Translations under genes and position numbers: made by a program
Shown here: positions 54,986-63,442 of the stretch, piece after piece
How positions within the stretch are numbered: the first letter of the stretch is position 1
Layout: each line of letters begins with the position of its first letter
Source of the DNA: Micromonospora cabrerizensis
GTDB taxonomy: Bacteria; Actinomycetota; Actinomycetes; Mycobacteriales; Micromonosporaceae
Direction: 5' to 3'
NCBI RefSeq assembly: GCF_022230955.1
Contig: NZ_JAKKFI010000069.1
Coordinates: 1 to 64,000, forward strand
Length of the DNA: 64,000 bases
The notes under the pieces: model-generated
Told to the model about the DNA's origin: nothing
What the model saw: the letters and a program-made list of their open reading frames with translations, nothing else
Database searches by the model: none

Positions 54986-55378
54986 GTGACGACCCCCAGC
55001 GGTGGCAGCACCCCGGACGACTACTGGCGCCGGCCCGACCCCGGTGCCGATGCGGTGCCGAACCATCCCCCCGCCGCACCCGCGAGCGGGCACGCCGGCC
55101 CACCTCAGAGCGGGCACGCCAGCCCCCCGCCGAGCGGGCACGCCGGCCCCCCGCCGAGCGGGTACGCCGGCCCCCCGCCGAGCGTGCCGCCGCCGAGTGG
55201 TTGGCGTCCGCCCGTACACCTGCAGCCGGCACCGCCACGGCGGCTGCCGCCGCAGGACATGGCCGACCTGGACGCGGCCGAGCAGCGCTCGCAGCGGGTC
55301 ACCTACGGTTTCGGCGCGGCGGCCGGTGTGGTGCTGGTGGTGCTGGTCTGCCTGCTCTGCTCGCGGGTCATCTTCTAG
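54986..55378 (+). CDS. Pro/Gly-rich tail-anchored membrane protein
   Basis: A 130-aa protein. Residues 30-65 are four 8-residue repeats of the type SGHAGPPP, encoded by a 24-bp tandem array (about 55083-55185). A cytosolic helical stretch (PQDMADLDAAEQRSQRV) follows, and one C-terminal helix (GAAAGVVLVVLVCLLCSRVI) ends the protein. That is a tail-anchor or type II topology. GTG 54986. Function unknown. Confidence 0.65.
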   Translation: MTTPSGGSTPDDYWRRPDPGADAVPNHPPAAPASGHAGPPQSGHASPPPSGHAGPPPSGYAGPPPSVPPPSGWRPPVHLQPAPPRRLPPQDMADLDAAEQRSQRVTYGFGAAAGVVLVVLVCLLCSRVIF

Positions 55379-55424
55379 GGCGGCGGGGCACCGAGCGGGG
55401 CAGCGAGGCGGGGCACAGAGCGGG

Positions 55425-55907
55425 TCAGAGGGTGGTGCCCCAGACGGCCGAGGCACCGCTGTGGCCGGTCAGGTAGACGTAGACCAGGGCGGCGATGGAC
55501 AGCGCCACGACCGCCACCGCCAGCACCGGGGTGACCAGCGCCGGCAGCTGCGGCACCCGGGGGTGCCCGCTGGTGACGACCAGCAGCAGGATGGCCGCGA
55601 TTCCCAGCGGTACGACGATGCGGAACAGGATGTCGCCGTAGCGGGAGTGCTCGAAGATCTGGTCGAGGATCTGCCCCTGGAAGCCCCGGGCGACCAGCGC
55701 GTCGGTGAACACCTCACCCGACTTGACGGCCACGAACGCGGTCACCGGTGCGGCCACGGCGAGGAGACCCAGAGCCCAGTCCAGCCGGTGTCGCCACCGT
55801 GGCAGACCCACGTACGCGATGGCCAGCACCGCCAGCAGCGGCACGAACACGACGACCGCGTGGACCACCAGCACGTGTGCCGGTAGACCCAGGATCTCCT
55901 CGAACAT
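55425..55907 (-). CDS. DUF2231 membrane protein
   Basis: A 160-aa protein with four helices: LPAHVLVVHAVVVFVPLLAV, WALGLLAVAAPVTAFVAV, DILFRIVVPLGIAAILLLVV and LAVAVVALSIAALVYVYLTG. LPAHVLVVHAVVVFVPL carries the conserved His pattern of DUF2231 proteins, which are proposed to be heme- or redox-related. ATG 55907 has GGAGG six bases upstream. It is divergent from the Fur gene. Confidence 0.85.
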   Translation of the reverse strand: MFEEILGLPAHVLVVHAVVVFVPLLAVLAIAYVGLPRWRHRLDWALGLLAVAAPVTAFVAVKSGEVFTDALVARGFQGQILDQIFEHSRYGDILFRIVVPLGIAAILLLVVTSGHPRVPQLPALVTPVLAVAVVALSIAALVYVYLTGHSGASAVWGTTL

Positions 55908-56075
55908 CGAACCCTCCAGGTGGATCACGGTCAGGGGGTGGTCAGCGTACGGTTCGCCGATCGTCCCGAGGCTCTCGACCGGAGACACGTGCGTCACGAC
56001 GATCGGGTTCACCGTGCCGGGCCCCGGCCCCGATCCTCGCGGGCTGTGTCGGTGGCCACCCGGGCCGGGCGACGG

Positions 56076-56104
56076 TTGTCGATGCTGGTCGCCCGTGCTG
56101 TCAT
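56076..56104 (+). promoter_or_regulatory. Candidate leaderless promoter of fur gene
   Basis: TTGTCG (56076-56081) and TGTCAT (56099-56104) are spaced by 17 bases and would start transcription at or one base before the ATG at 56111. There is no ribosome-binding site before that ATG, which fits a leaderless transcript. Confidence 0.4.
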
Positions 56105-56110
56105 TGGCGA

Positions 56111-56539
56111 ATGTCCGGTGCCGAGGAGCTGCTGCGATCGAAGGGCCTGCGTGTCACGCGGCCACGCCTCGCGGTGCTCGACGTGCTCGACGGCGGTGGC
56201 CACCTGGAGGTCGACGAGATCACCCGGCGGGTCCGTGAACGCCTTGACTCGGTCTCCACCCAGGCGGTCTACGACGTGCTGGGAGCGTTGTCCCGGGCCG
56301 GGCTGTCCCGCCGGATCGAGCCGGCCGGCAGTCCCGCACGGTACGAGGCACGCGTCGGCGACAACCACCACCACGTGGTCTGCCGGGGCTGCGGCGAGAT
56401 CGCCGACATCGACTGCGCGGTGGGCAGCGCGCCGTGTCTGGAGCCGAACGTGTCGCACGACTTCGAGGTGGACGAGGCGGAGGTGACCTTCTGGGGTCTC
56501 TGCCCGGGCTGCCGGGCTCGTCGCTCCGCCGACGTCTGA
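56111..56539 (+). CDS. Fur family metalloregulator
   Basis: A 142-aa repressor. The winged helix is LLRSKGLRVTRPRLAVLDVL to VSTQAVYDVLGALSRAGL (residues about 7-62). The dimer domain has the metal-site run HHHVVCRGCGEIADIDC and a closing CPGC zinc site. It most resembles the FurA/CatR/PerR branch, often linked to peroxide defence, although no catalase gene is here. It is followed by the DUF2236 oxygenase on the same strand after 57 bases. Confidence 0.92.
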   Translation: MSGAEELLRSKGLRVTRPRLAVLDVLDGGGHLEVDEITRRVRERLDSVSTQAVYDVLGALSRAGLSRRIEPAGSPARYEARVGDNHHHVVCRGCGEIADIDCAVGSAPCLEPNVSHDFEVDEAEVTFWGLCPGCRARRSADV

Positions 56540-56596
56540 GCCAGCGGCACCGACGGGACGTGCCCGGCGAGGTCGGGTCGACCGTGGCACTCTTGG

Positions 56597-57463
56597 ATGG
56601 TGGACTCCGATGACCTCGGCCTCTTCGGTCCGGGTTCGGTCACGTGGAAGGTGCACGAGGAGCCGATCCTGATCGTCGCGGGCCTGCGCTCGCTCTACCT
56701 CCAGGCGTTGCATCCCCGGGCGATGGCCGGGGTCGCGCAGAACAGCAACTACCGCACCGACGCATGGGGCCGCCTCGTCCGCACCGCCACGTACGTCGCG
56801 ACCACCGTCTACGGGACCACCGCCGAGGCGGAGGCTGCCGGCTCCCGGCTGCGCCGGCTGCACGACCGGCTGCGGGCCACCGACTCCCTCACCGGCGAGG
56901 AGTTCCGGATCGACGAGCCGGACCTGCTGCGCTGGGTGCACGTCACCGAGGTCGAGTCGTTCCTCAGCACGGCCCGGCGGGCGGGGCTGCCGCTCACCGA
57001 CGACGAGGTGGACGCCTACTACACCGAGCAGCGCCGGTCCGCCGAGCTGGTCGGCCTGGACCCGGCCACCGTTCCGGGCACCGCGGCGGAGGTCGCGGAG
57101 TACTACCGCGCCGTGCGGCCGGAGCTGCGGATGACGCGGGAGGCCGCCGAGACGGCGATCTTCCTGACCGCGCCGCCCCTGCCGTGGAAGCTCAGCCTGC
57201 CGGCCCGGTTGGGGCTCACCCTCGGCCCGCCGCGCTGGGCGTACCTGGGGATCGCCGGCACGGCGTTCGGGCTGCTGCCGGGCTGGGCGCATCGGATGTA
57301 CGGCGGGCTCGGCCTACCCACCACCGCCCTGTCGGCGGATCTGACCGTGCGGGCCCTGCGGCTCGCGTTCGCTGCCGTGCCCCGTCGCTATCTGGAGGGG
57401 CCGTTGATCCAGGCCGCCAAGGAGCGGGCCGCCCGTCACGCTGCCGCCACGCCGGCCGGCTGA
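56597..57463 (+). CDS. DUF2236 oxygenase (MpaB/Lcp-like)
   Basis: A 288-aa protein of the oxygenase MpaB family (DUF2236), which includes the heme-dependent rubber oxygenase Lcp. SVTWKVHEEPILIVAGLRSLYLQALHPRAMAGVAQ contains the conserved HPRAMAGVxQ motif. YVATTVYG, LRWVHVTEVES and the C-terminal LTVRALRLAFAAVPRRYLEG follow. ATG 56597; the GTG three bases on is also possible. Substrate unknown. The stop lies in a tandem repeat. Confidence 0.88.
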   Translation: MVDSDDLGLFGPGSVTWKVHEEPILIVAGLRSLYLQALHPRAMAGVAQNSNYRTDAWGRLVRTATYVATTVYGTTAEAEAAGSRLRRLHDRLRATDSLTGEEFRIDEPDLLRWVHVTEVESFLSTARRAGLPLTDDEVDAYYTEQRRSAELVGLDPATVPGTAAEVAEYYRAVRPELRMTREAAETAIFLTAPPLPWKLSLPARLGLTLGPPRWAYLGIAGTAFGLLPGWAHRMYGGLGLPTTALSADLTVRALRLAFAAVPRRYLEGPLIQAAKERAARHAAATPAG

Positions 57464-57575
57464 CCCGGCGTCGGTCGGCGGACCCGGCGTCGGTCGGCGG
57501 ACCCGGCGTCGGTCGGCGGACCCGGCGTCGGTCGGCGGACCCGGCGTCGGTCGGCGGACCCGGCGTTGGTCGGCG
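57462..57575. repeat. 19-bp tandem repeat, six copies, at stop codon
   Basis: GACCCGGCGTCGGTCGGCG is repeated six times without gaps from 57462; only the last copy differs by one base. The first copy begins inside the TGA of the DUF2236 gene (57461-57463), and the array ends five bases before the stop of the convergent gene. Confidence 0.95.
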
Positions 57576-57579
57576 GAGG

Positions 57580-58407
57580 TCAGCTGTCGGTGTGCCGGTC
57601 CACGGCCGCCCACGGTTCCTTGCCCGGCACCTGCGCGCCCGTCGGGCAGTGTCGCCGGAAGTCACACCAGCCGCAGCGCGGGCCGGGTGCGACCGGGAAC
57701 GCCTCGTCCGCGTCGGCGCCGTCCGCGACCGCCCGTTCGGCGGTCATGATGTCGTGGGCCGTCTCCTCCGCGCGGGTCAACTGCCGGGCCAGCGACTCGA
57801 CGGTGTGGTCGTGGCCGGCGACCGTGCCGGTCGGCAGGTGGTGCAGCTCCACCCGACGGCACGGACGGCGGAACACCCGCTCGGCCGCGTACGCGTAGAG
57901 CGCCAGTGCCTGCGAACCCCGCGCGTCGTCGGAGTCCAGCCCGCTGCGACCGGTCTTGTAGTCGACGATGACCAGCTCCGGGCCCTCTGGCCCGGGCCGG
58001 GAGTCGATGCGGTCGGCGCGGCCGTTGAACGCCAGCACGGCGGTCTTGACCGCGACCACCCGCTCCACGCCGAGTGGATCGGAGTCGGCCTCCAACGTCT
58101 CGACGTACGCCTCCAACCAGCCCAACGCCCGCCGGTAGGCGGCCCGCTCCTGCTCGTCGTCGCGGTAGCCCTCGCGGACCCAGGTGCCCTTGAGCAGGGT
58201 GGCCAACGCCTCGGGGCGACGCCGGTCGGCGGGCAGCGCATACCAGTTCTTCAGGGCGGTGTGCACGCTGGCGCCGAGCGAGTTGTGGGCCCACGGCGCG
58301 CCCTTCGGCGGTGTGGGCCGGTCGACGTAGGAGTAGCGGTAACGGCGCGGGCAGTCCGCGAACGCGCCGAGTTTGCTCGGGGTGCAAACGAAGAGGCGCT
58401 CCGGCAT
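57580..58407 (-). CDS. RecB-family PD-(D/E)XK nuclease
   Basis: A 275-aa nuclease-like protein. PSKLGAFADCPRRYRYSYVDRP opens the domain. The catalytic core is AFNGRADRIDS and ELVIVDYKTGR (Asp and the D-x-K pair). Four Cys (DCPRR near the start, RCGWCDFRRHC near the end) fit the iron-sulfur cluster of AddB/Cas4-type RecB nucleases. ATG 58407 with GAGGGC; a longer form up to 58530 is open but low-complexity. No helicase or Cas gene is adjacent. Confidence 0.85.
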   Translation of the reverse strand: MPERLFVCTPSKLGAFADCPRRYRYSYVDRPTPPKGAPWAHNSLGASVHTALKNWYALPADRRRPEALATLLKGTWVREGYRDDEQERAAYRRALGWLEAYVETLEADSDPLGVERVVAVKTAVLAFNGRADRIDSRPGPEGPELVIVDYKTGRSGLDSDDARGSQALALYAYAAERVFRRPCRRVELHHLPTGTVAGHDHTVESLARQLTRAEETAHDIMTAERAVADGADADEAFPVAPGPRCGWCDFRRHCPTGAQVPGKEPWAAVDRHTDS

Positions 58408-58544
58408 GCCCTCGAAGCCGAGCTGCTCGGCACCACCGGCGCGTTGTCGGGAAGCCCGGCCACCGGCCGCCGGCCGTCCCGCTGAGGAGGATCGTCGCAC
58501 GCCTGCGATCCTGCCATCCACCCCCGACACCGCGCGTGTGCCGG

Positions 58545-59159
58545 TCAGGTCATGTTGACGTACTGCGTGACGAAGGCGAACACCGCGTCGGCGATGAGCT
58601 GCACGGCGATCGCGGCCAGCAGCAGGCCGGCGATCCTGGTCAGCACCTCGATCCCGCCCGGACGCAGGATCTTCACGATGCCGCCGGAGAAGCGCAGGAC
58701 GATCCAGACCGCGAGCATCACGGCGAGGATCGCCACGGCGATGGCGGTGAAGTCGGCCAGCCCGTCGGCCTGTTGGACGAAGAGCATGGTGGCCACGATG
58801 GCACCCGGGCCGGCCAGCAGCGGGGTGCCCAACGGCACCAGGGCGATGTTCGAGGTGGCGTCCGAGCTGGGGCCGTCGGTCTTGCCGGTCAGCAACTCCA
58901 GGGCGACGAGTACGAGCAGCAGCCCGCCGGCCGCCTGCAACGCCGGCAGGTCAACGTGCAGGTAGTCCAGCAGCGTCTGCCCCGCCACCGCGAAGACCAC
59001 GATCACGCCCAACGCCAGCGTGACGGCCTGCCAGGCGGCCCGGTTGCGGTCGCGGGCGGGCAGCGGGCCGGTCAACGCCAGGAAGATCGGCATCATGCCC
59101 GGCGGGTCGGTGATCACCAGCAGGGTCACGAAAACCTCGCCGAACAGCTTCAGATCCAC
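58545..59159 (-). CDS. MarC family integral membrane protein
   Basis: A 204-aa protein with six helices. LFGEVFVTLLVITDPPGMMPIFLAL contains the conserved DPxGxxPxF motif, and VPLGTPLLAGPGAIVATMLF is the PLxxGPGxI repeat of MarC/UPF0056 proteins. The transport substrate is unknown. It follows the PHP gene on the same strand after 40 bases; GTG 59159. Confidence 0.9.
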   Translation of the reverse strand: MDLKLFGEVFVTLLVITDPPGMMPIFLALTGPLPARDRNRAAWQAVTLALGVIVVFAVAGQTLLDYLHVDLPALQAAGGLLLVLVALELLTGKTDGPSSDATSNIALVPLGTPLLAGPGAIVATMLFVQQADGLADFTAIAVAILAVMLAVWIVLRFSGGIVKILRPGGIEVLTRIAGLLLAAIAVQLIADAVFAFVTQYVNMT

Positions 59160-59199
59160 GTGATCAACCTAGCCGCGCCGAGATTCCCCGAAATGGGGA

Positions 59200-60072
59200 T
59201 CAGCCGGAAGCGACCTCGGTCACGCCTTCGGCGACGATCCGCTCGTACGCCTCGACGCTGGTGCTGAACTCGCCGAGCTGGACGGTCTTGTGCGTGCCGT
59301 GGAAATCGGAGGAGCCGGTGACGAAGAGGCCCAGGTCGGCGGCGAGCGCCCGCACGTGCGCACGCTCGGCAGGGCTGTGGTCCTCGTGGTCGGCTTCCAG
59401 CCCGGCCAACCCGGCGGCGGCCAGCTCGGCGATCAACTCGTCGGGCACCACCCGGCCGCGCCGGGTTGCCCGGGGATGGGCGAAGACCGGCACGCCGCCG
59501 GCCGACCGCACCAGCCGGATCGCCCGGAACACGTCGATGTCGTCCTTGGGCAGCCGGTACCGCTCGCCCAGCCAGTCCGGGCCGAACGCCTCCCGGGTGC
59601 TGCCGACCAGGCCGACCCGGATCAGCGCCTGGGCGATGTGCGGCCGGCCCACCGTGCCGCCGGCCGCGCCGGCCAGGATGTCCGGCCAGCTCACGTCGAT
59701 GCCGTCGGCGCGCAACAGCGCGACGATCCGTTCGCCGCGATCCTCCCGGGCGGCCCGCACCCGGGCCAGCTCGGTCACCAGTTCCGGGTGGTCCGGGTCG
59801 AACAGGTACGCCAGCAGGTGCAGCGGCACCGCCGGCTCGGTGCCGGACCAGCGGCAGGACAACTCCGCGCCGCGGACCAGGCATAGTCCCGGCGGCAGCG
59901 CGCCGAGTGCCGGCGCCCAGCCGGCGGTGGTGTCGTGGTCGGTGATCGCCAGCACGTCCAGCCCGGCCTGGGCGGCCGCGCGGACCAGCTCCGCCGGGGT
60001 GAGCGTGCCGTCGCTGGCCGTCGAGTGGGTGTGCAGGTCGATCCGCGGGGCGGCGCCGGTACGCGAGGTCAC
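59200..60072 (-). CDS. PHP-domain phosphoesterase (RNase AM/YciV-like)
   Basis: A 290-aa metal-dependent phosphatase. IDLHTHSTASDGTLTPAELV and VLAITDHDTTAGW are PHP motifs I and II. PVFAHPRA and SDFHGTHKTVQLGEF provide motifs III and IV. The family includes 3',5'-nucleotide bisphosphate phosphatase/RNase AM. GTG 60072. Confidence 0.9.
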   Translation of the reverse strand: MTSRTGAAPRIDLHTHSTASDGTLTPAELVRAAAQAGLDVLAITDHDTTAGWAPALGALPPGLCLVRGAELSCRWSGTEPAVPLHLLAYLFDPDHPELVTELARVRAAREDRGERIVALLRADGIDVSWPDILAGAAGGTVGRPHIAQALIRVGLVGSTREAFGPDWLGERYRLPKDDIDVFRAIRLVRSAGGVPVFAHPRATRRGRVVPDELIAELAAAGLAGLEADHEDHSPAERAHVRALAADLGLFVTGSSDFHGTHKTVQLGEFSTSVEAYERIVAEGVTEVASG

Positions 60073-60128
60073 CGCCCGACGCTACCCAGAGATATCCGAG
60101 CCCGCCTCGCGAAGGTCATCCCGTCGGG

Positions 60129-61391
60129 TCAGAAGCTGTTCACCAGGACCGGCCGCTCCCCGGCGGGCAGGCCGGTCACCGGCTCGGGGATGGCGGGCTC
60201 TCCGGCCCGTACCCGGGCGGGGTCGACCCGGACCAGCGCGCCGGCCTGGTCGAGGTAGGAGGCGTGTGAGTCGTTGTTCCAGACGATCGTGCCGGTCATC
60301 GGCGGCCCGGCCGGAACGGCGGTCGCGCCCGGCCCGAGTTGCCGCAGGTCGATCAGCAGGGCCCGGTTGGCCTTGCCCATCCGTCCGTTCACCAGCAGCC
60401 ATCGCCCGTCGGCGGAGGTTCCGCCGACGCCGTCCCGGCTGAGGTCCGGCCCGCAGCCGGAGGCCACCGGGGTCAGGTGGCGCGTCGGGTCGAGCACGGC
60501 CAGGCAGGTTCTGCCCGGGTTGGTCGCGGCGATCTGGCCGACGAGCCGGCCGTCGGGCAGCGCCCCAAAGACGTTGAGGGTCTGCCGGTCGACGGTCTCG
60601 GGCAGCGGCCCGGCGCCGGGCCGCCAGAGGGTGTGGCCGGCGCTGGCGGGGTCGAGCCGGACCAGCACGCTGTCGCCGACGAACCGGACGGGCTCCGCGT
60701 CGGCGGGTACCGGCGTGCGTACCGCGCCGATGAGCTGGGTGCCGACCACGCCCGCCACCAGCAGGTCGCCGCCGTCCCGCCAGGCGACCTGGCGGCTGTC
60801 CGGTGCCAGGACGATGGGGCCTGCCCCGGCCAACAGGACCTGCACCAGGCCGTCGTTCTGCACCACCCAGAGGGAACGGCCGGCGGTGGTCGTCGTGCCG
60901 ACCACCAACCAACCGGTGCCGCCGGGCAGGGGCTGGGCGTGTTCGGCCGGCCCGACGTCGGGCAGCACCAGCCGCTTACCGTCGGCGCTGACCAGCGTTT
61001 CGCTCACCACCAGGGTCGCGGACGTCCCCGGCGAGGGACCGGGGCCCGGGGCACTGACTGTCGGGACCGGCCGGTTGGACGGGTCCGGATCACCGATCAC
61101 CACGATGGGCGCGCCGTCCCGCCTGGTCTCGGCACCGAGCTGGGCCATTCCGGCGCTGAGCAGCACGGTGACAGCCGCCGCGAGGGCAAGGCCGGTTGCG
61201 GTGCGTCGGCGGCGGATCCGGTTCGCGCGGCGGATCGCCTGGCCCGCCGGGTCGGCAGCCAGGGGGCGGGCAAGGGCGACCTGGTGCGAGAGGGTCTCCC
61301 GCACCGCACCTTCCAGCTCGTCAGGCCGCACCTGGTTAGAACGCCGCGGGCCGTCCGTCAGGTTGTCGGACCGGCCCGGGATTCCGCTCAC
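60129..61391 (-). CDS. Membrane-anchored protein co-translated with sigma factor
   Basis: A 420-aa protein. A cytosolic N-terminus of about 60 residues (VRPDELEGAVRETLSHQVAL) precedes one helix (ATGLALAAAVTVLLSAGMAQ), and an external beta-propeller-like part of 320 residues follows (WLVVGTTTTAGRSLWVV, RQVAWRDGGDLLVAGV). It shares a GTGA overlap with the sigma gene, the position of an anti-sigma factor, but lacks a recognisable zinc anti-sigma (H-x3-C-x2-C) motif. An anti-sigma or sensor role is inferred from context. Confidence 0.72.
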   Translation of the reverse strand: MSGIPGRSDNLTDGPRRSNQVRPDELEGAVRETLSHQVALARPLAADPAGQAIRRANRIRRRRTATGLALAAAVTVLLSAGMAQLGAETRRDGAPIVVIGDPDPSNRPVPTVSAPGPGPSPGTSATLVVSETLVSADGKRLVLPDVGPAEHAQPLPGGTGWLVVGTTTTAGRSLWVVQNDGLVQVLLAGAGPIVLAPDSRQVAWRDGGDLLVAGVVGTQLIGAVRTPVPADAEPVRFVGDSVLVRLDPASAGHTLWRPGAGPLPETVDRQTLNVFGALPDGRLVGQIAATNPGRTCLAVLDPTRHLTPVASGCGPDLSRDGVGGTSADGRWLLVNGRMGKANRALLIDLRQLGPGATAVPAGPPMTGTIVWNNDSHASYLDQAGALVRVDPARVRAGEPAIPEPVTGLPAGERPVLVNSF

Positions 61392-62182
61392 TGCTGCTCC
61401 CCGGAGCCCGTGCCGACGGGCACGGCCGCCGGGGCGGTGGGCAGCACGGTTGCCGGAGCGGTGGGCAGCACGACCGGCGGGCCGATCGGACGCGGAGCGG
61501 CCGGGCGGGGAACGGCTCGACCGTCCGTCTGCCGAGGTCGGCGTGTCGCGGCGGCGGCGGTGGTCGGGTGCTGACCGGCCGGGGCACCCTGGCCCGCACG
61601 TCGGGAGGCGCCGGCAGCGGCCGGACGACCCTCGGCAGTCGGTGGCGCTGGCCGGCCGGCGATGCCGGCAGCGGCGGCCAGCTCCGCTGCGTCGGCTCCC
61701 ATCCGTCGGCGCAGCGTGGCCAGGGCCCGCGACGCCTGGCTCTTCACGGTGCCCGGTGAGATGTCCAGCATCGCGGCGGTCTGCGCCTCCGACATGTCCT
61801 CGTAGTAGCGCAGCACAAGCACCGCCCGCTGCCGGTTCGGCAACGCCCGGAGGTGCCGCCAGAGCAGGTCGCGGTCGAGCTGCTGCTCGATCTCGTCGAC
61901 ACCGGCGCGTTCGGGCAGCACCTCGGTCGGGCGTTCACCGTGCCAGCGCCGCCGCCACCAGCTCGTCGACGTGTTGACCATCACGCGCCGGGCGTACGGC
62001 TCGACGGCCTCGATCCCACCGAGCCGCTTCCACGCGAGGTAGGTCTTGGTCAGCGCCGTCTGGAGCAGGTCCTCGGCCGTGGCCCAGTCTCCGGTGAGGA
62101 GATAGGCGGTGCGAAGGAGCGCGGCGGAGCGGGCCGCGACGAACTCGCGGAACTGCTCCTCCAACGAGTCCCTGCTCGCCAC
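61388..62182 (-). CDS. SigE-family ECF sigma factor
   Basis: A 264-aa RNA polymerase sigma factor. Region 2 is FREFVAARSAALLRTAYLLTG to AEDLLQTALTKTYLAWKRL, with VEPYARRVMVNTSTSWWRRR. Region 4 is LPNRQRAVLVLRYYEDMSEAQ and TAAMLDISPGTVKSQASRAL. This is the SigE-like ECF group common in Micromonosporaceae. A Pro/Ala-rich tail of 95 residues is unusual. GTG 62182 has GGAGG at ideal spacing. It overlaps the following membrane-protein gene (GTGA). Confidence 0.93.
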   Translation of the reverse strand: MASRDSLEEQFREFVAARSAALLRTAYLLTGDWATAEDLLQTALTKTYLAWKRLGGIEAVEPYARRVMVNTSTSWWRRRWHGERPTEVLPERAGVDEIEQQLDRDLLWRHLRALPNRQRAVLVLRYYEDMSEAQTAAMLDISPGTVKSQASRALATLRRRMGADAAELAAAAGIAGRPAPPTAEGRPAAAGASRRAGQGAPAGQHPTTAAAATRRPRQTDGRAVPRPAAPRPIGPPVVLPTAPATVLPTAPAAVPVGTGSGEQQ

Positions 62183-62285
62183 CGCCCACCTCCACACCCC
62201 AGTCGTCCTGGCAGAGTGCCACGTCAGAGGCGTTCCGGTCCATGACGAAAGGTGCGCACTTACTCCGATGTTCGGTCGAAAACCT

Positions 62286-63161
62286 TCACGCCCCGTCGTC
62301 GGCCTTGGCCTCGTCGGCCTCCTTGCCGAGGCGCGCCTCGACCGCCTGCGGCTCGTACATCTCCTCGACGACGCGCAGGTAGAGCTCGTTCGGGTTGGGC
62401 AGGTTCTTGATCTCGCGGAGCGCCTGCTCCTGGCCGGCGGACTCCAGCACGAAGGTGCCGTAGTTGAGCGCTCGCCCGGTGGGAGTCTGCTCGTACTTCA
62501 TGTCGGTGACCCGGACCAGCGGCATCATGGCCACCTTGCGGGTGACGATGCCGTTGACCACCATGACCCGCTTGTTGGTCAGGATGAAGCGGTCATACCA
62601 CCAGTCCGCGACCTTCCACGCCACCCAGCCCATCACCGCGAACCAGAGCAGCACGGCGATGGTGGTCAGCGCCCCGACGTCCTGCCCGGCGAGGAAGCCG
62701 GAGAGGTAGCCGAGCACGAAGGTCGCCGCGACGCCGATCAACAGCGGGTTGGTGAGGTGGATCCAGTGTCGCTTCCACTCACCCCGGTAGCGCTCGGTGG
62801 GGAAGAGGTAGCGGGCCACCAGCGAACTGGGCTCGTCTTCCAGTGGCAGCACCCGCCGGGGAGTCGCACCGGTCGCGTCGGCGCGCAACCCGGCCAGCTC
62901 GTCCTCGGAGATCTGCGGCGGCTGGTAGCTGGCCTCCGGATCACGGATCCACCCTCGACCGGATCGCCCCTGACCGGCGTAGCCGGGCCCGTCGCCATAG
63001 CCGACGTCGTCCGAAAGGGACGGACCGTCGGACAGGCCGGGACCGGCCCCGTAGCCCGGGCCGTCATCGGGCCCGATCCTCGGGATCGGCTCGGTGTCGC
63101 GCTCGCGGCGTTCCCGGTCGGGGTCGTCCGGGTCGAAGGGTGGACCGGAGGGGCTACCCAT
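62286..63161 (-). CDS. PH-domain (DUF304) membrane protein
   Basis: A 291-aa protein. The N-terminal 85 residues are Asp/Gly/Pro-rich. Two helices (PLLIGVAATFVLGYLSGFLA, LTTIAVLLWFAVMGWVAWKV) come next, then a bacterial PH domain (RFILTNKRVMVVNGIVTRKV and MMPLVRVTDMKYEQTPTGRA). The start is six bases after the stop of the small membrane peptide, so they are co-transcribed. Function unknown. Confidence 0.88.
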   Translation of the reverse strand: MGSPSGPPFDPDDPDRERRERDTEPIPRIGPDDGPGYGAGPGLSDGPSLSDDVGYGDGPGYAGQGRSGRGWIRDPEASYQPPQISEDELAGLRADATGATPRRVLPLEDEPSSLVARYLFPTERYRGEWKRHWIHLTNPLLIGVAATFVLGYLSGFLAGQDVGALTTIAVLLWFAVMGWVAWKVADWWYDRFILTNKRVMVVNGIVTRKVAMMPLVRVTDMKYEQTPTGRALNYGTFVLESAGQEQALREIKNLPNPNELYLRVVEEMYEPQAVEARLGKEADEAKADDGA

Positions 63162-63167
63162 CGGCGG

Positions 63168-63326
63168 CTAGGCGACGAGACTGGTGAAGAAGTCGCCGAA
63201 GCCCTGGGCGATGTCCATGACGCCGCCACCGAGAGACTTGAACACATCCGCCGCAGAGTTTGGCCGGTAGGCGACGAAGAAGATCAAGAATGCGATTCCG
63301 GCCCAGGTGAGGACCTTCTTGACCAT
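63168..63326 (-). CDS. 52-aa conserved membrane peptide
   Basis: A short gene. It encodes MVKKVLTWAGIAFLIFFVAY followed by an amphipathic C-terminal half (AADVFKSLGGGVMDIAQGFG, then DFFTSLVA). One helix spans about residues 5-20. I recall near-identical peptides as a conserved small protein of actinobacteria, but its function is not known to me. ATG 63326 with GAGGA upstream. Confidence 0.85.
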   Translation of the reverse strand: MVKKVLTWAGIAFLIFFVAYRPNSAADVFKSLGGGVMDIAQGFGDFFTSLVA

Positions 63327-63442
63327 GGCGGGCCATCCTCTCGCGCGGCGCCGGGTCCCATTACCGCAGCGGCACCCAGAGTATCAGTGTGGCGTCGTAC
63401 AGTGAATATCTGCGTCCGTTCTCCGTCAAACCGGGAGACTTG

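Noticed and set aside
57462-57575. Possible CRISPR array
   Set aside because: The units are contiguous 19-bp copies without spacers. The same holds for the arrays at 1961, 53655 and 55083.
57580-58407. Cas4 of a CRISPR system
   Set aside because: The fold and Cys pattern fit the RecB/AddB/Cas4 superfamily, but no cas gene or array is in the window.
63154-63336. A 60-codon frame at the place of the small membrane peptide
   Set aside because: The neighbouring frame encodes a well-formed 52-aa peptide with a ribosome site, so this one is its shadow.
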